A stretch of 64,000 bases of DNA from JAAYZH01 sp964479695 (GCA_964479695.1 CAYZSO010000002.1:1-64000); one strand, 5' to 3'; shown: positions 8,672 through 18,145, numbered from the stretch's first letter. Made by a program: numbers and translations. Notes: generated by a model not told the origin, from the letters alone.

Positions 8672-9286
8672 TTTACACATGGAATCTTGAGAAATTTTAT
8701 TTATTTCAGTCATTCTGGCCAAAGCCGCCCCCCGCAACTTCAGCGATTTAATCTCCGTTTTACATTCGTTTAATGTGGATTTTACAACAATGAGTTAGCC
8801 AAAATTGTTTGATTCTGGTCTACCTTGCCCATAACTTATGACATAATCATCGGCTGCTGCTTCGGGTGCTGAATCGATAACCTCATGAGCCGACGAAAAA
8901 AATTGGAAGTACTTACAAAATTCTCTTCTTTGTATACCTATTTATCTCTTACAAATTTCTTACATGTGCGATGTTCACCCTTAAGATTTATACTTGTTCA
9001 ACTCATTTCATTTCTGCTTGTTTGGGTCTGAAGCAGGCAGATTACCCTTGAAAAAGTGAAATTCGGTAACTTAAGCGACACATTTTGGTAAATGTGTCGG
9101 ACTTCCTCTATTGAATAGTAAAAAATTTCGTCAATGAGAAACGTGTATTTTACTTAATTTTGATTTAAGATTGATGTAAGTTTTGTATTGGTACATAACA
9201 AGTACCCACTCATGCAGTTCAACTCTTCCTCAAACAAAATATCACGATCACAAGAACTAACAAGCAAACATGTAGGAGAATTTTTT
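8672..9286. other. AT-rich intergenic region with a perfect hairpin (9076-9099)
   Basis: The divergent spacer between the transporter operon and the CAP-protein gene holds no convincing coding frame. It includes a dispersed GGCCAAAGCCGCC motif at 8717. At 9076-9099 a perfect 10-bp inverted repeat (CGACACATTT with AAATGTGTCG, 4-nt loop) lies about 190 bp before the CAP start, as an operator or RNA hairpin would. AT-rich promoter-like stretches near 9150-9200 are too weak to assign. Confidence 0.5.
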
Positions 9287-10564
9287 ATGGGTCGCCATCC
9301 TTTCGGTAAGCCTTCCAAAACAGCTAAAAGAATCATCACCGGCACACTTGCCATCATCGCCCTGGGTCTCAGCATCACTTTCATAAGTAACCATAGCGGT
9401 TTCGCAACAAGCGCTTCGTCTGATGACTACGCAAAGGGAACGGAGAATAACAATCTCCTTCTCGAGACCGGACTTAATCGTGCCGGAGACGAGATCCAAG
9501 AACAGGACAGTACAAGTGCTATGTTAAGCGGCCTAACCAATATCGTAGACCCCTCTTCCGAGGAACCTGGCAGTGACATCACGACAGGTGAAGCGGGCGG
9601 CTTTGGCCTCACAGAAACAACGGATCCTACGGAACCCACCGAACCTACGGAACCTGCGGCTCTGACGGAAGATTCAGCAACGACTCCAAACACTGGGAAT
9701 GCTGTAGCCCAAGCGGCCGGAACCACGACGGCCTCCACGACGACTGCGGCAACAACGACGAAGAAAAATCCGCCTGCCTCAGCGACGAAAACCCCTAATC
9801 CCAATTCGGCGAACTCGAATTCCGGAAATGGAAATTCGGGAAATGGGAATTCAGGAAACTCGAATCGTCCCACCGCTACACCGACGCCGCGACCCAATAA
9901 CCGCCCGACGACCGCTGCGCCGACCCCTCGCCCGACGACAACGACGGCTACACCAACGCCGCGCCCGACGACAACGGTTGCGCCAACCCCGCGTCCGACG
10001 ACAACAGCAGCACCGACTCCGACACCGCGTCCGACAACTACCGCAGCACCCACACCGACACCGACGACTACCGCAGCGCCTACACCAACGCCCGTGCCGA
10101 CCACTGCTGCGCCAACCCCAACGCCCGTGCCGACACCGGTGCCCACAACGACAGCGGCTCCCAAGTATATTTATAACAACCAATATAAAAATGAGATTCT
10201 CTATTATACGAATCAAGAGCGCCAGGCCAGAGGCTTGTCGCCTGTAAGCAGCAACAGTGGCGCAGTCAATTCAGCTGCCCAAGTCCGCGCAGAGGAAATC
10301 ATCATCTCCTTCTCGCACACCAGACCCGACGGCAGGAGAGGGTTGACGGCTTTGAAAGACGCAGGTGCAGGCGGGTACACGTATGCAGGCGAGAATTTGG
10401 CCTTCAATTACACCGGTGTCCAGAGTGCTTACGACACCGTGAAAATGTGGATGAACTCCCCCACCCATATGGCAAACATGCTGAACCCCAACTACACAAC
10501 CCTGGGCGTTGGCTATGTTTCCTATAACGGAACTTCCTACATTACCCAGCTCTTCATTGGCTAA
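9287..10564 (+). CDS. Secreted CAP/SCP-domain protein with Pro/Thr-rich linker
   Basis: A 425-residue exported protein. The start is the ATG at 9287 with AGGAGA eight bases upstream; in-frame ATGs from 9188 lack such a site. A basic stretch and a hydrophobic segment (IITGTLAIIALGLSITF, about residues 17-33) act as a signal or signal anchor. The middle 200 residues are low-complexity: T-E-P repeats, a Ser/Asn/Gly part, then many PTPRPTTT and TPTPVPT units. The last 125 residues form a CAP (YkwD-like) domain with the expected FSHTRPDG, AGENLAF and SPTHMANML segments bearing the conserved His-Glu-His cavity residues. Such proteins occur in cell envelopes and spore coats of Firmicutes; their biochemical role is unclear. 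Confidence 0.88.
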   Translation: MGRHPFGKPSKTAKRIITGTLAIIALGLSITFISNHSGFATSASSDDYAKGTENNNLLLETGLNRAGDEIQEQDSTSAMLSGLTNIVDPSSEEPGSDITTGEAGGFGLTETTDPTEPTEPTEPAALTEDSATTPNTGNAVAQAAGTTTASTTTAATTTKKNPPASATKTPNPNSANSNSGNGNSGNGNSGNSNRPTATPTPRPNNRPTTAAPTPRPTTTTATPTPRPTTTVAPTPRPTTTAAPTPTPRPTTTAAPTPTPTTTAAPTPTPVPTTAAPTPTPVPTPVPTTTAAPKYIYNNQYKNEILYYTNQERQARGLSPVSSNSGAVNSAAQVRAEEIIISFSHTRPDGRRGLTALKDAGAGGYTYAGENLAFNYTGVQSAYDTVKMWMNSPTHMANMLNPNYTTLGVGYVSYNGTSYITQLFIG

Positions 10565-10663
10565 AGCCGCCCCCATCAAGCTCTCGAACTCCAGGGACCC
10601 CTTTCCCCAGAACAGTCACTGCGCAGAACCCTCACTGCCCAGAACCCATACCTGAAATAAGAA

Positions 10664-10715
10664 GAATCCCCGTTCACTTTGTTGCGGAAACAGACGACAA
10701 AGGAGGCGGGGATTC
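10664..10715. promoter_or_regulatory. Nested stem-loop between the CAP and DUF1576 genes
   Basis: The outer stem pairs GAATCCCCG (10664-10672) with CGGGGATTC (10707-10715) and the inner stem pairs CTTTGT with ACAAAG. It lacks a good T tract. About 30 bp further on is an imperfect direct repeat (AGTTTA.CAG..GGGTCTGTT.GTCA). It could be a terminator for the CAP gene or a leader element of the next gene. Confidence 0.5.
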
Positions 10716-10840
10716 GCTTATAATTAAGCGTATTAAACGTATCAAGTTTACCAGCTGGGTCTGTTAGTCAAGTTTAGCAGACGGGTCTGTTTGTCAGGTT
10801 TATCAAGCGCTACGGAACTTATTACAGTGGAGGGCAAGCG

Positions 10841-12115
10841 ATGGTTGAAGCGGTTTTACCCATACACACGCAGCGAATGAAGTGGCTTGCCACCGGTGGC
10901 ATTGCCTTTGTTTTTATGGCAGCAGGACTTCTCTGGTCAGAGCCGGCGGACGTGTTTCGGGGGCTCATTCGAATCAATCTTCACCCGTCTCTTTTGCTCT
11001 CGGACTATATTGAAATCGGCGGTCTCGGAGCAGCCATGTGGAACGCTGCCTTGGTCTTGCTGGGGCAACTCGTGGTGCTGGCGGTTGCCCGCGTGGAACT
11101 CAAGGGGCTTCATTTGGCGGTGGTGATTCTGGTCAGTGGCTTCTCACTGTTTGGCACCAATGTTCTGAATTCCATTCCGTTGGTGGCGGGAGCGGCGCTT
11201 TTTGCGAAATTTAACGGCAAGAAGTTCGCCGAGCTTGCCTCGACGGCGTTTCTGGGCACTGCTTTGGGGCCATTCGTTAGTATCATCGCCTTTGGGCTGG
11301 GGCTGAACGATTGGATTTCTGTTCCTGCGGGTGTGCTCGTTGGTCTGGTGATTGGGTATATTCTCCCGACTTTGGCAAGCTCCGGGATGCGCTATCATCA
11401 GGGTTATACATTATATAATATTGGTTATATTTGCGGTGTGATCGGCATGATCGGGACCGCAGTTTTGCGGATGTTTGGTTTCGAGGTGAATCCGCTGTCG
11501 ATTCTGCATGACGATCACGTCGGTCATTTCGTGACTTTGCTTGCAGTGATTTTTGTCGCGCTGATAGCGCTGGGCCTCGCGCTGAATCGAGGGAACATGG
11601 CGAATTATCCGCACCTTCTTGCCAATAGCGGGCGCCTTCCCACGGATTTTGACACGCTCTATGGCACGGGTACCACGTTCTTCAATATCGGAATCATGGG
11701 GCTTCTCGCGATTGGGTTTGTTCTTTTGGCCAAAGGCCCCTTCAACGGCCCTGTCCTAGGGGGCGTTCTTTCCGTGGCGGGTTTCGCTGCGTTGGGGAAA
11801 CACCCCCGCAATTCCATCCCTGTTATGGCGGGGGTGTGGCTGGCGGCGGCGGTGAGTCCGGTGCTGTCGCAGAATCCGACTTCGGTGATGCTCACCGCTC
11901 TGTTTGGTACGACGCTGGCACCGATCGCCGGCGAATACGGCGCCTTAGCGGGGATTGTAGCCGGTTTCCTGCACGCCGCCCTTGTCGGCAATGTCTTAGG
12001 TGCGCATGGCGGCGTCAATTTGTATAACAATGGCTTCTCTTCCGGCTTCATCGCCTCAGCGATGGTGCCGATCCTGGAGCTTCTCCGCGAAAAGAAGGCG
12101 CAAAAAACCAAGTAG
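10841..12115 (+). CDS. DUF1576 polytopic membrane protein
   Basis: A 424-residue integral membrane protein with about ten or more hydrophobic segments. It matches the DUF1576 family known from Firmicutes in length and in segments such as LHPSLLLSDYIEIGGLGAA near the N-terminus, FNIGIMG and NNGFSSGFIASAMVPI near the C-terminus. No function has been established for the family; the fold suggests transport. TGGAGGG sits at the right distance from the ATG at 10841. It stands alone on the plus strand and converges with the ACT gene only 18 bp downstream, with no clear terminator between them. Confidence 0.85.
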   Translation: MVEAVLPIHTQRMKWLATGGIAFVFMAAGLLWSEPADVFRGLIRINLHPSLLLSDYIEIGGLGAAMWNAALVLLGQLVVLAVARVELKGLHLAVVILVSGFSLFGTNVLNSIPLVAGAALFAKFNGKKFAELASTAFLGTALGPFVSIIAFGLGLNDWISVPAGVLVGLVIGYILPTLASSGMRYHQGYTLYNIGYICGVIGMIGTAVLRMFGFEVNPLSILHDDHVGHFVTLLAVIFVALIALGLALNRGNMANYPHLLANSGRLPTDFDTLYGTGTTFFNIGIMGLLAIGFVLLAKGPFNGPVLGGVLSVAGFAALGKHPRNSIPVMAGVWLAAAVSPVLSQNPTSVMLTALFGTTLAPIAGEYGALAGIVAGFLHAALVGNVLGAHGGVNLYNNGFSSGFIASAMVPILELLREKKAQKTK

Positions 12116-12133
12116 CCTTCCGCCAACTGAAAC

Positions 12134-12532
12134 TTACATGACTTCGTAGCCGGCATCGCGAAGGATCTTGGTGACCTCGTCCGGTTCGTCTACTTTGATG
12201 ACCATTCCGGCATGCGGGCCGTAGGTGTGGTATGGATACGTGTAGGCGATATTATGTTCTTCGCCGATCGTGTCCAGGAGAGCCGACAAGGTGCCTACTT
12301 TCGGGCTGATATAGACCACAAGCACGTCCGTGAGCCTTGCCGTGATGTTGTGCTCTTGCAGAGCCGCCAAGCCCTTAGTCGTATCATCAACGATTAAACG
12401 AAGAATGCCGTAGTCAGCGGTATCAGCCAGAGCAAAGGATTTGATGTCGACTTCGGCTTTGGCCAAAATCTTCGCCACCTCATGGAAACGCCCGGATTGA
12501 TTGCCAATAAAAACGGTTAACTGCTGTGCCAT
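12134..12532 (-). CDS. Tandem ACT-domain protein
   Basis: A 132-residue cytosolic protein that starts MAQQLTVFIGNQSGRFHEVAKILAKAEVDI, a textbook ACT entry, and contains a second ACT-like repeat from about residue 75. Stand-alone tandem ACT proteins of this size are commonly encoded with phenylacetate-CoA ligase and indolepyruvate oxidoreductase genes and probably sense an aromatic amino acid. It is the last gene of the six-gene minus-strand run, 12 bp behind a phenylacetate-CoA ligase gene. GGGGGAGA precedes the ATG at 12532. Ligand and target are inferred. Confidence 0.85.
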   Translation of the reverse strand: MAQQLTVFIGNQSGRFHEVAKILAKAEVDIKSFALADTADYGILRLIVDDTTKGLAALQEHNITARLTDVLVVYISPKVGTLSALLDTIGEEHNIAYTYPYHTYGPHAGMVIKVDEPDEVTKILRDAGYEVM

Positions 12533-12543
12533 AACTCTCCCCC

Positions 12544-13857
12544 TTACATGCTGAATAAATTGCGTCGGTCGATCACGCGTTTGGCCTTGCCTTCACTGCG
12601 CTCGATGGTTCCCGGTTCAACCAGAATCACGTGCGGATGCAGCCCCAGCGCCTGGTTCAACACGTGTGACACCCTGCGGCTGAGCTGCTCTAATTCGGCT
12701 ACTTCGTCCGAGAAGAAGCGCTCCTCCACCTCGATGAGGATATCGAATGAATCCATATTTCCCTCGCGTTCCAGAATGATCTGGTAGTGGGGTTTCACTT
12801 CGCCAAAGCCCATCAGAGCCGCTTCAATCTGTGACGGGAAGACGTTGACGCCGCGAATGATAAGCATGTCATCGCTTCTGCCGCGGAAACGGGCAATTCG
12901 GGCTGAGGTTCTCCCACAAGCGCACGGCTCGTGGTTCACGGAGGTTAAGTCGTGGGTTTGGTAACGGAGGAGTGGGAGGGCTTCTTTGGTCAACGTTGTG
13001 ATGACCAGTTCGCCGATCTCGCCGTCTGCCTTGGCTTCGTGGGTTTCGGGATCCAGAATTTCCGGATAGAAGTAATCGTCGTGGAAGTGACTTCCTTGAT
13101 GGAATTCGCAATCTTGTGAGACGCCCGGCCCCATGATTTCGCTGAGGCCATAGATGTCATAGACATCAATGCCGAGTCCTTCTTCGAGCTTCTTGCGGAA
13201 CTCTTCTGTCCAAGGTTCCGCGCCGCAAATGGCTGTCCGAAGTTTGAGACGCTCACTGTTGCCGGCTTCCTGAATGCTGTCCATGAGGTGACCTAAGTAG
13301 GAAGGCGTGCAGGCGATCGCCGTGGTGCCCAGGTCTTCCATTAATTGCAGCTGTTTGGCCGTGTTGCCTGCCGAAATCGGGATGACCATGGCGCCTAAAT
13401 TCTCAACGCCGTAATGAAGCCCCAGGCCGCCGGTGAAAAGGCCGTAGCCGTAGGCAACCTGGACTTTATCTTGTTTGGTGATTCCGGCCATCGAAAGGCA
13501 GCGCGCCACACACTCTTGCCAACAGGCGATATCGGCTCTGGTGTAGCCCACAACGGTTGGTTTGCCGGTGGTCCCGGAAGAAGCGTGAATGCGAACAATT
13601 TCCGATTCCGGGACTGCGAAGAGTCCGAAAGGATAGTTGATTCTGAGGTCTTCTTTGTTTGTGAAAGGCAGTTTAGACAAGTCTTCGAGGCTTCTGATAT
13701 CCCCGGGTTCCAAGCCGGCTTTCTGCATTTTCTCCCGGTAAAACGGCACTTGATGGTAGACGCGATTGACTTGCTTCACCAAGCGCGCGGATTGCATCGC
13801 ATAGCGCTCGTCGGCGGACATGCATTCTTTTATCTTATTCCAAATCGGATTACTCAC
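12544..13857 (-). CDS. paaK: Phenylacetate-CoA ligase
   Basis: AMP-forming aryl-CoA ligase: arylacetate + ATP + CoA to arylacetyl-CoA. It is 437 residues, typical of PaaK. Adenylate-forming signatures include HASSGTTGKPTVVGYT (P-loop), YGLSEIMGPG, and GRSDDMLIIRGVNVFPSQIE, which introduces the C-terminal domain. The reading frame opens with GTG at 13857, overlapping the stop of the upstream ACT gene by four bases (GTGA). In an amino-acid fermenter the enzyme may equally activate exogenous aryl acids or run alongside arylacetyl-CoA produced by IorAB; direction is inferred. A paralogue (16758-18065) heads the same operon. Confidence 0.93.
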   Translation of the reverse strand: MSNPIWNKIKECMSADERYAMQSARLVKQVNRVYHQVPFYREKMQKAGLEPGDIRSLEDLSKLPFTNKEDLRINYPFGLFAVPESEIVRIHASSGTTGKPTVVGYTRADIACWQECVARCLSMAGITKQDKVQVAYGYGLFTGGLGLHYGVENLGAMVIPISAGNTAKQLQLMEDLGTTAIACTPSYLGHLMDSIQEAGNSERLKLRTAICGAEPWTEEFRKKLEEGLGIDVYDIYGLSEIMGPGVSQDCEFHQGSHFHDDYFYPEILDPETHEAKADGEIGELVITTLTKEALPLLRYQTHDLTSVNHEPCACGRTSARIARFRGRSDDMLIIRGVNVFPSQIEAALMGFGEVKPHYQIILEREGNMDSFDILIEVEERFFSDEVAELEQLSRRVSHVLNQALGLHPHVILVEPGTIERSEGKAKRVIDRRNLFSM

Positions 13858-14243
13858 AGTCCCAGTGCCTCCTTCGCCTCGTCTATTTGCTCCGTGGCCA
13901 GAATCAACATCGGCGAGCCGGCATCCTGCATCATCAGCGAGTACATATAGCTCACCTGAATGTCGGCATCCCTAAGTTTCACCAGGATCTCATTTAAGAC
14001 GCCCGGCCGATCTTCCAAGGGGAGTCCCAGCACTTCCGTTTCTTTGCAGAAAAAGCCTTTGCCCTCGAGGAATTTCTGGGTTTCATCCGGTTTGTCGGTG
14101 ATCAGGCGGACAATATTGAAGTCAGGTGTGTCATAGAGGGAAAAGGCTCGCAAATTGAAGCCTCCCTCGCTGATTGCTGTGGTTATTTCGGCCAAAGCCC
14201 CAACCTCATTCTTCAGGAATACGGATATTTGCTTCATGTTCAA
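13854..14243 (-). CDS. Tandem ACT-domain protein
   Basis: A 129-residue protein with two ACT modules: MKQISVFLKNEVGALAEITTAI, then LGLPLEDRPGVLNEILVKLRDADI. It is a paralogue of the protein at 12134-12532. The likely start is TTG at 14243, since GGGAGG lies six bases upstream; an ATG two codons later is possible. It sits between iorB and a phenylacetate-CoA ligase gene, overlapping the latter by four bases. The context suggests allosteric or regulatory sensing of an aromatic amino acid. Confidence 0.85.
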   Translation of the reverse strand: MNMKQISVFLKNEVGALAEITTAISEGGFNLRAFSLYDTPDFNIVRLITDKPDETQKFLEGKGFFCKETEVLGLPLEDRPGVLNEILVKLRDADIQVSYMYSLMMQDAGSPMLILATEQIDEAKEALGL

Positions 14244-14273
14244 GTGAGCCTCCCTTATTGCGGATTAGCGACC

Positions 14274-14873
14274 TTATTGCGGATTTGCGACTTTGGCTTC
14301 ACGGCGGAATTCTCTGCCCTTGCGGAAGGCCGCCAGGTTGATGTCGACGGTCTTCGGCGGCACCGTTTCGCGGATCGCCGCTTCCCATTCTTCCTCGGTA
14401 AACGGCATGATTCGGCTCGCGGCCCCGAGAATAATCGTGTTGAAAACCCGGAGGTTCTCCAGTTTCCGCGCCTCTTCCCTGGCATTGATGCGCACAACAT
14501 CGACTTCTTGTTCAAGTTGCGCCACCTGGTCCTCCGGGTATTCCGCTTGCCGGATCACAACCGGCATCGGGTCAATCCGTTCATCATTCATGATGACCAA
14601 GCCATTCGGTTTCAGCAGGTTCTTATAGCGGACCGCTTCGAGTCTTTCAAAAGCAATCAGGAGGTCGGCTTGCCCGGCTTCCACGATCGGTTCAGCCACC
14701 TCATCGCCGAAGCGAACGAAGGTGATGACGGAGCCTCCCCGCTGCGCCATGCCGTGAACTTCCGAGAGTTTGACGTCGTAGCCTTTGGCCAAAGCCAGAT
14801 GCCCCAAAATTCTCGATGTGAGCAGCGTTCCCTGGCCGCCGACACCTACAATTACGATATTATATGTTTCCAT
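14274..14873 (-). CDS. iorB: Indolepyruvate:ferredoxin oxidoreductase, beta subunit
   Basis: Small subunit of the thiamine-diphosphate enzyme that oxidatively decarboxylates aryl pyruvates (from Trp, Phe, Tyr) to aryl-acetyl-CoA with reduction of ferredoxin. The 199 residues begin with NIVIVGVGGQGTLLTSRILG, the gamma-type pyruvate-oxidoreductase motif, followed by EVHGMAQRGGSV, both diagnostic. It follows iorA by 11 bp with GAGGGAG before the ATG at 14873. A perfect CTTTGGCCAAAG palindrome occurs in frame as L-A-K at 14783. The oxidoreductase is cytosolic. Confidence 0.94.
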   Translation of the reverse strand: METYNIVIVGVGGQGTLLTSRILGHLALAKGYDVKLSEVHGMAQRGGSVITFVRFGDEVAEPIVEAGQADLLIAFERLEAVRYKNLLKPNGLVIMNDERIDPMPVVIRQAEYPEDQVAQLEQEVDVVRINAREEARKLENLRVFNTIILGAASRIMPFTEEEWEAAIRETVPPKTVDINLAAFRKGREFRREAKVANPQ

Positions 14874-14884
14874 CTGCTCCCTCC

Positions 14885-16648
14885 TCAGATCACTTCAACG
14901 ACACTGTCGACCATCTTGATGGCCTTGAATCCGCAGAGTCTGAAGCAGAGCCCGCAGCCGTTGCACATGGTGTCATTGATCTTCGTCTTGCCGTCCTCGT
15001 CGTACGTGAGTGCCGGGCAACCTGGTCTCATACAAGCGCCGCACTTCGTGCATTCGTCCGCTTTGACTTTGTACTGGTGGCGGATCGGCGGGTTGTCCTT
15101 CAGGAGCACGCACTGTGATTGGGCGATGATGACGGAGAGCTCGTCGCGTTCGACTTCTTGTTTAAGAAGTTTTTTCAAATCTTTCAGATCAAAGGAATAG
15201 ATTTCCGTGACGTGCTTGACGCCCATGGCCTCGCACAATTTCTTGATGCTGATCTGCGGCGCCGGCGTCCCCATCAGGGTCTTGCCGGTTGAGGGGTTCT
15301 GCTGGTGGCCGGTCATGGCGGTGATGGAGTTGTCTAGGATGACCACGGTGCCGGTGCTGCCGTTATAAACCATGTTCATCAGGGAGTTGATGCCTGTGTG
15401 CAGGAAGGTCGAGTCCCCGATCACGGCCACCCAGTTCTTGATGTATTCAGGGCCGTGCGCCTTTTCCATGCCGTAAAGTGTGCCGAGCGACGCGCCCATG
15501 CAGATGGTGGTTTCGATGACATTCAGCGGCGCGGCGGCGCCCAGGGTGTAGCAGCCGATGTCGCCGGCGGCGTGGAGTTTAAGCTGCTTCATAACCGTAA
15601 ACACGGCGCGATGCGGGCAGCCCGGACAAAGGATCGGCGGGCGCGCCGGAATCTGGGCCTGGGGTCTGGCTTCGATTGTCTCGCCCAGAATCTTCTCACG
15701 CAAGAGATTGGCGGAGTACTCGCCCACCCGCGGAAAGAGGTCCTTACCGATGCACTTGATGCCCCAAGACTTCACTTGCTCCTCGATAACCGGATCAAGC
15801 TCTTCGAAGATGTAGAGTTGGGCGACTTTGGCCGAAAATTCCTCGATCAAAGCCCGCGGCAAAGGATTCACAAGCCCCAACTTCAAGATCGAAGCTTCCG
15901 GAAGCGCCTCGCGAATGTACTGGTAGGGGATGCCTGAGGTGATGAAGCCGATGGAGGGATCGCGAAGTTCCATGCGGTTGAGGTCACTCATGGTGCTGCC
16001 GTCCTCCGCCATTTTCGCTTCTCTAGCCACAACCAGGGGGTGCTTCAAAGCCGAATTCGCCGGCACCATGACGTTTTTCCGGATGTCCGTGACATAGGGC
16101 TTATCCTCGGGCACCTGCCGGGGCTTAAGCGTAACCTGGCCTTGCGAGTGCGACAAGCGGGTTGTCGACCGCACGATCACGGGGGTGTCGTACTCTTCGG
16201 AGAGCTCGTAGGCCCGGATCATCATGTCCTTGGCTTCTTGCGAATCGGACGGCTCCAGGACCGGCACGTGCGCGGCTCTGGCCACCATTCTCGTATCTTG
16301 TTCATTTTGGGAGCTGTAAAGGCCGGGGTCGTCCGCGACCAGCAGCACGAGCCCTGCATTCACCCCGGTGTAAACGACGGAGTAGAGCGGGTCGGAGGCC
16401 ACATTCAGGCCGACGTGCTTCATGGTGGACAAGGCTCTCACACCGCTCAGCGACGCACCAATGGCTACTTCCGTGGCTACTTTTTCGTTCGGTGCCCATT
16501 CGCAGTAGACGTCATCATAGGTGGCCAAAGCCTCCGATACCTCCGTTGATGGCGTCCCGGGGTAGGCTGAGGATACTTTTACTCCTGCTTCCCAGGCGCC
16601 TCTGGCAAAGGCTTCATTCCCCAGCAGCAGTTTCTTTTCTTCTGACAT
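14885..16648 (-). CDS. iorA: Indolepyruvate:ferredoxin oxidoreductase, alpha subunit
   Basis: Large subunit of the same enzyme, 587 residues, as usual for IorA. The start KLLLGNEAFARGAWEAGV is the PFOR alpha-type domain; PPILCPGCPHRAVF begins the thiamine-diphosphate domain with the IGDSTFLHTGINSL motif. The C-terminus has a two-cluster ferredoxin domain: CTKCGACMRPGCPAL and CNGCGLCFRLCGF, giving eight ligands for two [4Fe-4S] clusters. CAGGAG lies just before the ATG at 16648. The two subunits supply aryl-acetyl-CoA to the flanking ligases, allowing aromatic amino acid fermentation. Confidence 0.95.
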   Translation of the reverse strand: MSEEKKLLLGNEAFARGAWEAGVKVSSAYPGTPSTEVSEALATYDDVYCEWAPNEKVATEVAIGASLSGVRALSTMKHVGLNVASDPLYSVVYTGVNAGLVLLVADDPGLYSSQNEQDTRMVARAAHVPVLEPSDSQEAKDMMIRAYELSEEYDTPVIVRSTTRLSHSQGQVTLKPRQVPEDKPYVTDIRKNVMVPANSALKHPLVVAREAKMAEDGSTMSDLNRMELRDPSIGFITSGIPYQYIREALPEASILKLGLVNPLPRALIEEFSAKVAQLYIFEELDPVIEEQVKSWGIKCIGKDLFPRVGEYSANLLREKILGETIEARPQAQIPARPPILCPGCPHRAVFTVMKQLKLHAAGDIGCYTLGAAAPLNVIETTICMGASLGTLYGMEKAHGPEYIKNWVAVIGDSTFLHTGINSLMNMVYNGSTGTVVILDNSITAMTGHQQNPSTGKTLMGTPAPQISIKKLCEAMGVKHVTEIYSFDLKDLKKLLKQEVERDELSVIIAQSQCVLLKDNPPIRHQYKVKADECTKCGACMRPGCPALTYDEDGKTKINDTMCNGCGLCFRLCGFKAIKMVDSVVEVI

Positions 16649-16694
16649 GATTTACTCCTGTTTCTTACTTCTTCTACTTCGTCTTGCAAATCCC

Positions 16695-16738
16695 TTGCGG
16701 ATCTCTTGCGGATCTCTTGCGGATCTCTTGCGGATCTC
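16695..16738. repeat. 11-bp tandem repeat in the paaK-iorA spacer
   Basis: CTTGCGGATCT is repeated four times without interruption (16695, 16706, 16717, 16728), with a partial fifth unit. It lies in the 109-bp gap between the upstream ligase stop and iorA, inside a probable operon. Confidence 0.9.
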
Positions 16739-16757
16739 TTGTGACTTCTTGATCTCG

Positions 16758-18065
16758 TTACTTCGTTTTACGGAGATCCGTCACGCGCTTGGCCTTGCCT
16801 TCGTAGCGGGGCAAAGTGCCCGGTGTCTCCAGCTTCACGCGGCAATCGATGCCGAGTCCGGTACGAAGTTTCGTGCGAAGTGCTTCTTCTAATTTATCCA
16901 GTTTTGCGTACGAGTCAAGGATGTTCGTGTCGATGAGTTCTACTTGAATCAGGACAGTGTCCAAGTAGTTTTTCGTATCGACCGTAATCTGATAGTGCGG
17001 TCCAATCGCAGGCTCGGTTCGTAAAATTTCTTCAATCGCACTTGGGAAAACATTTACCCCGCGAATGACAAGCATGTCGTCAGAGCGGCCGGAGAGGTTT
17101 TCCATGCGGACCGTTGTGCGGCCGCAAGCGCAAGGCGAATAGTCGAGGCGGGTCACGTCTTTCGTCCGGTAGCGAAGGAGCGGGATGGCTTCCTTCGTCA
17201 AACAAGTGATGACGAGCTCGCCCTTCTCCCCTTCCGGCAGGACTTCGCCGGTTTCAGGATCAATAACCTCTGCCAAAAATAGGTCCTCATTAATATGCAT
17301 ACCTTGGTGTTCTAAACATTCACCGGAAATCCCGGGGCCGTTGAGCTCACTCATTCCGTAATTTTGGGTCAGCTTCGCCTGCGGGCCCCAGGCCTTTTGC
17401 AGGTCGCTGCGGAGCGCCTCACTCATCCCCTCGCCTCCGAAAAGACCAACTTGGAGGGCGAGGTCTTTGGCCGGATCAATGCCTTGCGACAGGATCAGCT
17501 CCGCTAAATGCATCGCGTAGGAGGGAGTGGCCACAAGGAGCGTGGTCCCAAAATCCTGCATATACATCAGCTGCTTCGCGGAATTCCCCACAGAGGCCGG
17601 AATGACGGTCGCGCCGATGTTGGCCAACCCCTCATGAAGCCCCAGCGCTCCGGTAAACATCCCATAGCCGAAACAAATTTGCGCGATGTCATCAGGGGTC
17701 GCCCCACCCATACAAGCGACTCTGGAAACGGAATCAGTCCACAGTGCCATGTCGTTCGCCGTGTAGCCGACCACGGTCGGCTTGCCGGTCGTGCCGGACG
17801 AAGCGTGGATGCGAACAAGCTCACGCTTCGGCACGGCAAACATCCCGAAGGGATAAGAATCACGAAAGTCCTGCTTAGTGACAAAAGGAAGCTTCGTGAT
17901 ATCTGCGAGGCTTCGGATATCGGAAGGCTTAACATGGACGGCTTCCATCTTGGCTTGATAATACGGGACTTTCTCCCAGGCATAGCGCACTTGATGTTGC
18001 AAACGTTCTAGTTGAAGTGCTTCGATCTCTGCTCTGGAATATTGTTCCTCTTTTGCCCAAATCAT
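16758..18065 (-). CDS. paaK: Phenylacetate-CoA ligase (second copy)
   Basis: Paralogue of the ligase at 12544-13857, 435 residues. Visible motifs are HASSGTTGKPTVVGYT, NYGMSELNGPG and LSGRSDDMLVIRGVNVFPSAIE. Sequence divergence between the two copies suggests distinct aryl acid preferences (for example phenylacetate versus indoleacetate), which is only a guess. It is the first gene of the six-gene minus-strand operon, behind a palindromic promoter region at 18146-18207. AAGGATG precedes the ATG at 18065. Confidence 0.93.
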   Translation of the reverse strand: MIWAKEEQYSRAEIEALQLERLQHQVRYAWEKVPYYQAKMEAVHVKPSDIRSLADITKLPFVTKQDFRDSYPFGMFAVPKRELVRIHASSGTTGKPTVVGYTANDMALWTDSVSRVACMGGATPDDIAQICFGYGMFTGALGLHEGLANIGATVIPASVGNSAKQLMYMQDFGTTLLVATPSYAMHLAELILSQGIDPAKDLALQVGLFGGEGMSEALRSDLQKAWGPQAKLTQNYGMSELNGPGISGECLEHQGMHINEDLFLAEVIDPETGEVLPEGEKGELVITCLTKEAIPLLRYRTKDVTRLDYSPCACGRTTVRMENLSGRSDDMLVIRGVNVFPSAIEEILRTEPAIGPHYQITVDTKNYLDTVLIQVELIDTNILDSYAKLDKLEEALRTKLRTGLGIDCRVKLETPGTLPRYEGKAKRVTDLRKTK

Positions 18066-18145
18066 AGGTTCATCCTTCCGTGTTCGGTTTTTTGGTTTTG
18101 TGGTTCTCCGGTTTTCGGGGTGCCGGTGGTGGCCGGCGGTGGCCG

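Noticed and set aside
9427..10164. 245-codon Gly/Val-rich frame on the minus strand
   Set aside because: It is the antisense of the Pro/Thr repeat region of the CAP protein and has no ribosome site or family resemblance.
12116..12133. Terminator between DUF1576 and the convergent ACT gene
   Set aside because: Only 18 bp separate the stops and no stem-loop could be found; termination there must be Rho-dependent or lie within the opposite gene.
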